DNA from: Paenibacillus physcomitrellae
GTDB taxonomy: Bacteria > Bacillota > Bacilli > Paenibacillales > Paenibacillaceae
DNA length: 64,000 nucleotides
Assembly (NCBI RefSeq): GCF_002240225.1
Contig: NZ_CP022584.1
Location: 992,001-1,056,000, forward strand
Direction: 5' to 3'
Within the stretch, counting starts at the first letter, position 1, and each line of letters begins with the position of its first letter. A model generated the notes under the pieces. The model searched no databases, was not told the DNA's origin, and was given only the letters and a program-made list of their open reading frames with translations. The translations under genes and the position numbers were made by a program. Shown piece by piece: positions 1-6,525 of this stretch.

Positions 1-147
1 CAGTGCTCCTTTAAAGATTCTAAACGTTACGGCTTCACCGGTAATGGTCAGCTGCCCGGTATAGGTTTCTTTACTGCTTTTCCAATAGTCGGCCTGTCCT
101 TGATATAACACCGTCTCCGTCTGTTGTGATTCCAGCCGTTTCTCCAT
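1..147 (-). CDS. Partial hypothetical protein (N-terminal 49 residues)
   Basis: The first 49 codons of a gene that continues beyond the left edge. The ATG at 147 is preceded by an AAAGGGG ribosome binding site that lies in the last codons of the upstream nucleotidyltransferase gene, and only 8 bases separate the two genes, so they are probably cotranscribed. The visible part is polar, with no signal peptide, and ends in a beta-rich stretch (QLTITGEAVTFRIF) of the kind seen in PH or GRAM-like barrels, which is only a guess. Function unknown. Confidence 0.6.
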   Translation of the reverse strand, partial: MEKRLESQQTETVLYQGQADYWKSSKETYTGQLTITGEAVTFRIFKGAL

Positions 148-155
148 ATCCGAAC

Positions 156-899
156 TTATTCCCCTTTCGCAAATCGTTCTTGAACTTCCTTATAAGCCTC
201 ATGCGTGCCAATATCATAAATCTCCCCGTCTGCGAAGAAAGCCCGGACCTCCTGCCGATGGACCAGCCATTCCGGGAATTGGGTAGGTGAATCCGGACTG
301 TTTCCTTCTTCCAGATAACGTTTGACCTGCTTCAAGGTTTCTTTCTTGTACATGTACAAAGCGAAGACGCCAATATTTGAGCGGGGATCGGCCGGTTTCT
401 CCACCAGCCCGGTCACTCTTCCCTCTGTGTCAAGCTCGGCTACACCAATTCTGCGCAGCTCCTCCAGATCATCCGTCTGCCTCACCAGAATGCAATCTTT
501 GTCCACCGAGTGGAAATAATCCACGTAATCCTGCAGATCAAAGGTGAAAATATTATCACCAGCCAGCACGAGCAGGTCATCCTGCAGGTTCTCGCGTTCG
601 ATCACATACTGCATGTCACCGATCGCCCCAAGTTTGTCTTCCAGCGACGAAGTTCCGTCATCAAGGATGCGGATCTCCTTGGCAGAACGCCGTCCTTCGA
701 GCCAGGATTCGAACGCTCCTGCATATTTATGGTTGGTCACGATCAGAATCTGACTTAACTGCTCCAGCATCTCCAGCTTGTCTAGTATAAAATCTATTAC
801 GCAGGATGTATCCGTAATCGGCAGCAGGCCTTTAGGTCTGTTAAGTGTCAAAGGATATAAGCGGGTCGCATAACCAGCGGCTAAGATCAAGGCTTTCAT
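156..899 (-). CDS. Sugar nucleotidyltransferase family protein
   Basis: Family member that joins a nucleoside triphosphate to a sugar-1-phosphate or phospho-alcohol. The N-terminus carries the signature loop of the family (ALILAAGYATRLYPLT, residues 3-18) followed by a conserved PKGLLPI, and LAGDNIF (about 113-119) supplies the metal-binding aspartate. VEKP near residue 167 matches the sugar-binding part of RmlA-like enzymes. At 247 residues it is a single catalytic domain without the left-handed helix of longer relatives. AAGGAGG lies 6 bases before the ATG. Substrate is not predictable; RmlA-like or LicC-like are both possible. It is followed at 8 bases by a truncated hypothetical gene. Confidence 0.85.
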   Translation of the reverse strand: MKALILAAGYATRLYPLTLNRPKGLLPITDTSCVIDFILDKLEMLEQLSQILIVTNHKYAGAFESWLEGRRSAKEIRILDDGTSSLEDKLGAIGDMQYVIERENLQDDLLVLAGDNIFTFDLQDYVDYFHSVDKDCILVRQTDDLEELRRIGVAELDTEGRVTGLVEKPADPRSNIGVFALYMYKKETLKQVKRYLEEGNSPDSPTQFPEWLVHRQEVRAFFADGEIYDIGTHEAYKEVQERFAKGE

Positions 900-920
900 C
901 GGATTCCTCCTTCGTGAGTA

Positions 921-1859
921 CTAAGATGTTGAGATCAGCCGATTAAACCGGGTGCATAACGCTTTAATATCGTCCAGCCGGGCCAAAGCCGTCACCCAAT
1001 CCTCAGGGACCCTGTCCAAGCCGTAGATCAGACCGGCCAACCCGCCGGTAACTGCGCCGGTAGTATCCGTGTCCTCCCCCAGATTGACTGCTTTTAATAC
1101 CGCTTCATCAAAACTGCCGGAAGTAAGCAAACACCATAAACTGGCTTCCAGCGTATGTACGACATAACCGGAAGATTGAATTTCTTCACGTTTTAGCTTG
1201 GAGATCTCGCCGTTTAAAATCCGGGAAAAAGGCTGTAAATCTTCGTTATGCAGATTCATCCCGCCGATGGTCTCTACGGCTTTGGATATACTATCCGGCA
1301 AAGGATCACCGTCAAGCAAACGAATGGCTATTTCGGTATACAGCAAGCAGGCGATGATCGAAACCGGATGTCTATGCGTCACCGATGAGACTTGTGCAAC
1401 CCCCTCAATGCGAGATTCAAGCTCCTTATTCCGAAGGAAAAAAGCCAATGGCAAAATTCGCATCAAGGAACCATTGCCATTGCTGAATTCCCCGGCCCCG
1501 CCCGCCAATTCAGGTGGAACCGCCTCTTCGCGATAATTCTGGATCGCTTTTCGTGTAGCGATGCCAACATCAAAAACGACTCCGTGAGGCGTCCAGTCCC
1601 CGTGCTCAAGCCAATTTCCGAACCTGTCAGCCAAATCATACAAATCTATTTTCTCCTGTATAATCAGGCTCTCCATCAGACAAAACATCAGCGAGCTGTC
1701 ATCCGACCAAGTACCGGGCGGCTGGTGATGGGTACCGTAACCGGCCATTTCCGTAACCGGATCAAGATCCAACGTTTCCCGCGGCTTAAATTCGGCCGGA
1801 ACGCCTAAGGCGTCGCCTGCACAGAAACCGAGAACAGCCGATTCAAGTTTGCTTCTCAT
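921..1859 (-). CDS. ADP-ribosylglycohydrolase family protein
   Basis: Predicted Mg2+-dependent hydrolase of the ADP-ribosyl-glycohydrolase (DraG/ARH) family, which removes ADP-ribose from modified targets. Visible hallmarks are GFCAGDALGVPAEF near the N-terminus, TWSDDSS (about 50-56), GNGSLMRILPL, and GEDTDTTGAVTGGLAG near residue 262; these aspartates and threonines bind the dinuclear metal centre. The open frame extends 15 codons upstream, but the ATG at 1859 has AAAGGGGCGG just before it, so I place the start there, giving 312 residues. The target is unknown, and no ADP-ribosyltransferase is seen nearby. Confidence 0.85.
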   Translation of the reverse strand: MRSKLESAVLGFCAGDALGVPAEFKPRETLDLDPVTEMAGYGTHHQPPGTWSDDSSLMFCLMESLIIQEKIDLYDLADRFGNWLEHGDWTPHGVVFDVGIATRKAIQNYREEAVPPELAGGAGEFSNGNGSLMRILPLAFFLRNKELESRIEGVAQVSSVTHRHPVSIIACLLYTEIAIRLLDGDPLPDSISKAVETIGGMNLHNEDLQPFSRILNGEISKLKREEIQSSGYVVHTLEASLWCLLTSGSFDEAVLKAVNLGEDTDTTGAVTGGLAGLIYGLDRVPEDWVTALARLDDIKALCTRFNRLISTS

Positions 1860-1984
1860 GCTTCCGCCCCTTTTCTTTAATTCTTCTATAACCCTCTTCG
1901 ACATAAAAAAAGCAATGCCTGCTTCATTCCAAAACCAAGAGATCCGGCAATTCCTGTCTTAAGTCATTTAATAGAGATTCCCTA

Positions 1985-2034
1985 CCAAAAATTAAAACAG
2001 GAGTCCCGAAAGAAAAACCTTTCAGGACTCCTGT
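1985..2034 (-). terminator. Rho-independent terminator of the SDR-SnoaL-Dabb operon
   Basis: A 10-bp perfect stem (ACAGGAGTCC with GGACTCCTGT, 1997-2006 and 2025-2034), followed on the minus strand by a T-rich tract. It closes the operon that ends at 2054. Confidence 0.8.
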
Positions 2035-2053
2035 TCTTTCCTAGATCACATCC

Positions 2054-2341
2054 TCAAACCTCGCAGCAAACGGACGCCTGCGTATCCAGCACGCTGCCGA
2101 TGAACCTGGCCACGTCCAGGTGCACGGGGTGGGCCAGGTATTTTTCCATATCAGCCATGGATTCGAACTTCGTAATCAGAATCAAATCATGGGCAGACGG
2201 ACCCGGGCGTACATTGGCTTCTGCCTGGATGTCGATCAGGACGTCGATCTTCCCTTTCATGCCCAGCAGAACCGACCGGGTATGTTCAATTTGCTCCGGG
2301 GAGCGGTCCTTAAGTTTAAGCAGCAAATGGTTGATGATCAT
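2054..2341 (-). CDS. Dabb family (stress-responsive alpha/beta barrel) protein
   Basis: A 95-residue single-domain protein of the Dabb ferredoxin-like fold. It starts with INHLLLKLKD, has the central HDLILITKF strand and ends with the typical HPVHLDVARFI segment. Dabb proteins are small dimers, some catalytic and some of unknown role. It is the last gene of a three-gene operon with a SnoaL-like protein and an SDR oxidoreductase, which fits a small detoxification or secondary metabolism unit. Two cysteines sit next to each other at the C-terminus. Confidence 0.8.
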   Translation of the reverse strand: MIINHLLLKLKDRSPEQIEHTRSVLLGMKGKIDVLIDIQAEANVRPGPSAHDLILITKFESMADMEKYLAHPVHLDVARFIGSVLDTQASVCCEV

Positions 2342-2368
2342 TTCCTCGTTAGCCTCGCTTTCTTTTTC

Positions 2369-2710
2369 CTATTTAATCGTTAATTTTGCGATCTTCCCGC
2401 CTTGTGTCTTAAAATGGAAGGTCAGCAGCAGAGGATCGGGAAGTCCGGTTTTGTCATAATCGCCGTCGATCTTGCAGAGGACGGCTATGTTCTCGCCGTG
2501 TTGTGTGAAACTGCGCGGTTCCAGCGTCACATTAGGTTCAAAATGGTGTTTGTCGCTCCACTGTTTAATAGCTGCTTTACCCAGCCAATCTTGGCCTTCG
2601 TCCACGACCAGCGCCTCCTCTGAAAAACAAGCGACATAAGCCTCCGGATCGGGTTTATTGGCCGCAGACATAAAATCTTTGATGATTTGCGGCAGTTGCT
2701 CAATCTCCAT
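2369..2710 (-). CDS. SnoaL-like / NTF2-fold protein
   Basis: A 113-residue protein with the NTF2-like cone fold: an N-terminal helix (LPQIIKDFMSAANKPDPEAY), then ACFSEEALVVDEGQ and a run of beta strands. Members include polyketide cyclases, isomerases and proteins of unknown role. The open frame begins at 2716, but that ATG lies only 3 bases after GGAG, whereas the ATG at 2710 has a 9-base spacing, so the latter is preferred. It sits between the SDR and Dabb genes in one operon. Confidence 0.75.
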   Translation of the reverse strand: MEIEQLPQIIKDFMSAANKPDPEAYVACFSEEALVVDEGQDWLGKAAIKQWSDKHHFEPNVTLEPRSFTQHGENIAVLCKIDGDYDKTGLPDPLLLTFHFKTQGGKIAKLTIK

Positions 2711-2737
2711 GTTCATCTGCTCCTTTATTTCGGTTGA

Positions 2738-3538
2738 TTAGACGGTCCGGATCGTTCCGCCGTCGATTACGTATTCGCAGCCCGTAATGTAAGAAGACCT
2801 GCCGGAAGCCAGGAACGCCGCCAATTCCGAGACCTCTTCCGGTCTGGCCGGACGTCCCAAAGGAATGCCCCCGAGCGCATCCATCAATTGCTGGCGGGCG
2901 GTAAGGTAGTCGGTTCCGGCATTTTCGGCCATTCGTTCGATTAAACGTTCTGCCGCTTCCGTTTCCGTAAATCCGGGAGCCAGCGCATTGATTCGGATCC
3001 CGTCAGGGCCAAATTGGGTTGCGAGATTTTTGCTGTAGTTCACCAGCGCCGCCTTGGCCGCCGAATACGGCATAGTCATGTTACCAGGCAGCCTGCGCTG
3101 AATCGACGAGATATGGACGATTACCCCGCTTTGCTGTTTAACCATGTGGGGCAGAAATCCGCGGTCCAGCCGAACCGAAGAAAATAAATTGGCGTTAAAC
3201 GTGGTCAGCCAATCCTCGTCCGTCAAAGCCAGAGCACCGGCGGTGCTTGTAGAAGATCCGCCGACATTGTTGATCAAAATATCGAGGCCGCCGGCTCTCT
3301 CCAGCGTCTCCCGAATAAGCTTGTCCGTTCCGGCCGGACTGCTGACATCCGCCTGAATGAAATGAACGCCTTCCGGCAGATCATCCGGATGCGAACGCGC
3401 GGTAGCTATAACCTCCGCCCCTGCCGCATGCAGCCTTTGGACGATCGCTTTGCCGATGCCCTTGGTCCCGCCGGTGACAAGCGCACGTTGGCCTGCAAAT
3501 TCTTGGCTCATATCCGTTAAAAAGTAACTGTTATCCAT
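2738..3538 (-). CDS. SDR family NAD(P)-dependent oxidoreductase
   Basis: Classical short-chain dehydrogenase/reductase of 266 residues. The nucleotide-binding TGGTKGIG (22-29), the NNVGG motif (90-94), a catalytic Ser in HISS (about 144), and Tyr158 and Lys162 of the YSAAK active site are all present. The C-terminus has the usual SGRSSYITGCEYVIDGG. It is the first gene of the SDR-SnoaL-Dabb operon. AAAGGAGG lies 14 bases before the ATG, a longer spacing than usual, but no better start is available. A TGACA-N6-TGTC element upstream suggests control by the adjacent WYL regulator. Confidence 0.9.
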   Translation of the reverse strand: MDNSYFLTDMSQEFAGQRALVTGGTKGIGKAIVQRLHAAGAEVIATARSHPDDLPEGVHFIQADVSSPAGTDKLIRETLERAGGLDILINNVGGSSTSTAGALALTDEDWLTTFNANLFSSVRLDRGFLPHMVKQQSGVIVHISSIQRRLPGNMTMPYSAAKAALVNYSKNLATQFGPDGIRINALAPGFTETEAAERLIERMAENAGTDYLTARQQLMDALGGIPLGRPARPEEVSELAAFLASGRSSYITGCEYVIDGGTIRTV

Positions 3539-3594
3539 AGGTTTACTGAACGCCTCCTTTAAGTTGGGTTACATGGCCAGTTTAGCGAACAAAA

Positions 3595-3614
3595 CCTGAC
3601 AACAGGATGTCCAG
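3595..3614. promoter_or_regulatory. Putative operator (TGACA-N6-TGTC) of the SDR operon
   Basis: The imperfect palindrome TGACAACAGGATGTC lies in the gap between the WYL regulator gene and the SDR operon. The near-identical element at 4561-4580 precedes the regulator gene itself; 15 of 20 positions agree. On the minus strand both are followed 12 bases later by a -10-like hexamer (TAAACT here, TATACT there), so a bound protein would overlap the promoter. Confidence 0.6.
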
Positions 3615-3630
3615 TTCTCTTAAAACAGTC

Positions 3631-4524
3631 CTAAAAATATTTTTCAGCCATCTTCTTGATGCGGACAATCAGCTCTGACCGGATACATTCCGGCTCGGCT
3701 ACCTGCACCAGCGGCCCGAATGAAAGCAGATAATCATAAAGCCATTCGCCTGCAGGCATGTTGGTTGTGACCAGAAAGGAACCGTTTTCGAGTCTGGAAA
3801 CCTCTTCTTCCGGAAAATCATCCAACACCCGATAAGCCGCTGCGGCATCAAAATTTAAACGCAGAGTAACCTTGTGTTCCACCGTCTCCATCTTGTCAGG
3901 CATTGGCGGCCTTTCTCCGTCCTGTTCACCAGCAAGCCGGACGTCCGACATCCGGGTAATTTTGAAGGTTCTCATGGCCATATGCTCCAGACAATATCCC
4001 TGGAAATACCATGCCCTGTTCTTAAAAAGCAGCTTCACCGGCGCTGCGCTTCGGTCTCTTTTTTCCCCGGAGGCGCTATAGTAAGTAAAAGAAATAACCT
4101 TCCTTCCCAAAATGGCGTTCTTCAGCAGGCCGAAAATTTCTGTCTGCTTCCGCTCGTTCCCCCAGGAAGAGAAGTCTACTTCAATCCAGCTGGCGTTATT
4201 TTTCATAAACAGGCTGCTCAGCTTGGCCAACACATCGTCATAGCCGGGATGCTGCGCGGCCGACAAGCTTTGCAGGGCAAACAGAATTTCATCCTGTTCC
4301 GTGTCCGAAAGCAGGGATTTGTTCAGAATAAACCGGTCGGAGAGGGAGATCCCTCCGCCCTTGCCTTGACTCGTATAGATCGGGATTCCCGCCTGGCTTA
4401 ACGCCTCCACATCCCGGTAAATGGTCCGGACCGAAACCTCGAACCGTTCAGCAAGTTCATTGGCGGTTACGGTTCCTTTTTCAAGCAGAATATAGATGAC
4501 CTGGAACAACCGGCTAATCTGCAT
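3631..4524 (-). CDS. WYL-domain transcriptional regulator (YafY type)
   Basis: A predicted DNA-binding regulator with an N-terminal winged HTH (LAERFEVSVRTIYRDVEAL, about residues 24-42) and a C-terminal WYL ligand-sensing domain (about 130-220; VISFTYYSASGEKR, then AWYFQGYCLEH). A start at 4524 is favoured because AGAGGTGA is well spaced from that ATG, whereas the in-frame GTG at 4533 overlaps it. It lies just upstream of the SDR operon on the same strand, and the same TGACA-N6-TGTC element occurs before both transcription units, so autoregulation plus control of that operon is likely. The ligand is unknown. Confidence 0.88.
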   Translation of the reverse strand: MQISRLFQVIYILLEKGTVTANELAERFEVSVRTIYRDVEALSQAGIPIYTSQGKGGGISLSDRFILNKSLLSDTEQDEILFALQSLSAAQHPGYDDVLAKLSSLFMKNNASWIEVDFSSWGNERKQTEIFGLLKNAILGRKVISFTYYSASGEKRDRSAAPVKLLFKNRAWYFQGYCLEHMAMRTFKITRMSDVRLAGEQDGERPPMPDKMETVEHKVTLRLNFDAAAAYRVLDDFPEEEVSRLENGSFLVTTNMPAGEWLYDYLLSFGPLVQVAEPECIRSELIVRIKKMAEKYF

Positions 4525-4560
4525 CTTTCTCACCTCTACGGTTCAGTATACCCCTTTAAA

Positions 4561-4580
4561 CTTGACAATAAGATGTCAGG
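4561..4580. promoter_or_regulatory. Putative autoregulatory operator of the WYL regulator
   Basis: The sequence TGACAATAAGATGTCA (4563-4578) has TGACA and TGTCA arms separated by 6 bases. It sits about 40 bases upstream of the WYL gene start and matches the element at 3595-3614. A TATACT hexamer follows 12 bases downstream on the minus strand. Confidence 0.55.
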
Positions 4581-4654
4581 TTAACATCAAAAAAGCCCCT
4601 CCCGCAATCCGGAAGGAGCAAACGGCTTCATGCATTCAATCCGTTCTCCTAAGC

Positions 4655-4680
4655 AAAAAAGGGGCGCCAGCACGGCGCCT
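4655..4680 (-). terminator. Rho-independent terminator of the AAC(6')-like gene
   Basis: GGCGCC stems (4663-4668 and 4674-4679) around the loop AGCAC, followed on the minus strand by CCTTTTTT. The stem overlaps the stop codon of the acetyltransferase gene by one base. Confidence 0.8.
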
Positions 4681-5227
4681 AAACCGCCTTGTTCGCTTCA
4701 TATTCCATCAGCCAGCAGTCCCTGAATTCCCCTTCGTGCCATTCATGCTGCGGCAGAAGCCGCTTTTTCACAAATCCGCATTTCTCGTAAACCCTTATCG
4801 CCCTTGCATTCCAGGCCTGCGGATCCATCACGATCCTGGAGGCTTTACGCTCTTCCGCCAGATAGGCAACCATCGCATCGACCAACTCCGTGCCCAGTCC
4901 CCGGTTCCAGCAATCCGGTTCCCCGATAAACTGATCCATGCCATAGATGACTTCCTGAAGATCCGCGTACCCATAGAGCTTGCGCTCCGCTTCCTCGATT
5001 TCATAGACCTGCATATAGCCGATGTCCCGCCCGTAATGCCGGATGATGCAACCCGTGATTTCCTCCCTGTCTTGATAGAAATGCTCCCTCACCAAAGCCA
5101 CATCATGCGGCCGGTCCCGGCCTTCATAATATTCCAGTACCGCCGGATCACTGAGCCACCTGCTGAGAAGAAGATCGTCTTGTTCCTCCAGGCTTCTGAT
5201 TACGAGATTTTTTGAACGGGTGATCAT
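4679..5227 (-). CDS. GNAT acetyltransferase, AAC(6')-like
   Basis: Acetyl-CoA-dependent N-acetyltransferase of 182 residues. The run YGMDQFIGEPDCWNRGLGTE, the following IVMDPQAWNARAIRVYEKCGF, and the terminal EWHEGEFRDCWLMEY resemble the aminoglycoside 6'-N-acetyltransferase group that includes the AAC(6') half of the bifunctional staphylococcal enzyme. This points to an intrinsic aminoglycoside-modifying enzyme, although related proteins exist without resistance activity. The longest frame starts at 5239, but that ATG abuts the AAGGAG; a start at 5227 (ATG) or 5230 (GTG) has better spacing. No mobile element is nearby. Confidence 0.75.
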   Translation of the reverse strand: MITRSKNLVIRSLEEQDDLLLSRWLSDPAVLEYYEGRDRPHDVALVREHFYQDREEITGCIIRHYGRDIGYMQVYEIEEAERKLYGYADLQEVIYGMDQFIGEPDCWNRGLGTELVDAMVAYLAEERKASRIVMDPQAWNARAIRVYEKCGFVKKRLLPQHEWHEGEFRDCWLMEYEANKAV

Positions 5228-5275
5228 CACAGTCCTCATCTCCTTATATCGTTTAAGATATTCTTATGCGGCTGA

Positions 5276-5809
5276 CTAATCAGAAATCAAATGCAAAACC
5301 ATCCATTCCTCATCCATGTGCCGATCCCCGGCCTTTAAAGCCCGCCGCTCCACGCCGAACACCTGAAAGCCGGCGGATAAATACATCCGTTTGGCGGCAT
5401 CATTGCCTGCCACAACGGTTAGCTGCAGCTGCTCTAGCCCGGGAAGCCGGGAGGTTTGGTCAATGAGCGCCAGCAGCAGTTTGTTGCCAATTCCTTGTCC
5501 CCTGGCTTCAGCAGCTACGCACATCCCGACAATATGTCCTTTATGAGCGGTCTTAAAGCCCGTTTCCCTTATAAAGGTGACGATTCCGGCCAGCTCTCCC
5601 TCCGTGCCCGGCGTCGTTTCCTTCTCCAGAAAAGCGCCCAGCACAAATTTGTCCGGGGTTGGCGTAACCCGTTCAATGAACTGATCCAAGGAGAACGCCG
5701 CCTCGCGTTCATAGGTTGAACCAAACGCATCCGGGCTGTTCAGCAGCCCCTCCAGGCGCAGCTTCCGGTAAGCGGCAGCATCTTCTTGTTGCAAAATTCT
5801 TATAAGCAT
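5276..5809 (-). CDS. GNAT family N-acetyltransferase
   Basis: A single GNAT domain of 177 residues. It opens with LIRILQQEDAAAYRKLRLEG, has the acetyl-CoA loop GMCVAAEARGQGIGNKLL (about 111-128; Q/RxxGxG signature RGQGIG) and the C-terminal motif AKRMYLSAGFQVFG. The target is not predictable. A GGAGG site lies 8 bases before the ATG. The genes on either side run in the same direction but are separated by 36-48 bases. Confidence 0.85.
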   Translation of the reverse strand: MLIRILQQEDAAAYRKLRLEGLLNSPDAFGSTYEREAAFSLDQFIERVTPTPDKFVLGAFLEKETTPGTEGELAGIVTFIRETGFKTAHKGHIVGMCVAAEARGQGIGNKLLLALIDQTSRLPGLEQLQLTVVAGNDAAKRMYLSAGFQVFGVERRALKAGDRHMDEEWMVLHLISD

Positions 5810-5845
5810 ATATCTAACCTCCTGCCTGAACTGTACCCAAAAAGG

Positions 5846-6337
5846 TTAATCCCAGCGCTCGTCCAGTTTGTCCGCATAAAAAAGAATGGCTCTCTTGTAA
5901 GCCTGAATGCCCGGATCGGCGCTGGTTTCGGCGAGCAGCTTCAGCAGCAGCTCCATTCCCTCGCTATAGGCTTTGAGATTGTATTTCACCATCGCCCGGA
6001 AGACTTGAAATTCTTTGTTCTCCGGGTATTCCAGGTTCGCTTGTGCAAAAAGCCGCTCGGCCTCATTATATAAACCCAACGTCCGGTAAGTGCTGCCGAG
6101 TCCGAGCAGCGCCCCTTCCCTTTCTTCCCCGCCTAAGCCCAGCTCTAAAGCTTTCTCGTAAAATGGCACCGCCTCTTTCTCCAGCCCCATCACATCATGG
6201 GTCCAGGCGCATTGATACCACACCGAGGCATTTACAGGCTCCTGCCGCAGCAGCTGCTCCAGCAGCGTTTTGGCCTCCGCTGGGTTGCCAGACTGCCGGA
6301 GCCCGATCGCCTTCTCCAGATTCTCATTGATATTCAT
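5846..6337 (-). CDS. Tetratricopeptide repeat protein
   Basis: A soluble protein of 163 residues built from TPR helices: ENLEKAIGLRQSGNPAEAKT, then VWYQCAWTHDVMGLEKEAVP, then LLGLGSTYRTLGLYNEAERL and a C-terminal helical pair. Such proteins are protein-interaction scaffolds; no partner is evident. The frame extends to a GTG at 6349, but the ATG at 6337 is better placed behind AGAGGGTGA. No signal peptide. Confidence 0.8.
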   Translation of the reverse strand: MNINENLEKAIGLRQSGNPAEAKTLLEQLLRQEPVNASVWYQCAWTHDVMGLEKEAVPFYEKALELGLGGEEREGALLGLGSTYRTLGLYNEAERLFAQANLEYPENKEFQVFRAMVKYNLKAYSEGMELLLKLLAETSADPGIQAYKRAILFYADKLDERWD

Positions 6338-6460
6338 AGCTGCATTCACCCTCTAGGAAAGTTTCTTCCTTATATATTTAACTTCATCTTTATACTTTCT
6401 CGCTAAAAATGTTAAAATCCTTTATTCTTTGGCTGCTTCAGGACAAATGACAGCGCAAAA

Positions 6461-6498
6461 GAAAAACGGCCTGCGCCCTTTAAGGAACGCAGACCGTG
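6461..6498 (-). terminator. Rho-independent terminator of the glycosidase operon
   Basis: A 10-bp stem (6466-6475 with 6489-6498, one G-U pair) followed on the minus strand by TTTTTCTTTT. It ends the sugar-utilisation unit whose last gene is GH3. Confidence 0.85.
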
Positions 6499-6525
6499 AT
6501 CGTACACTCGTACACCATATTGGAA

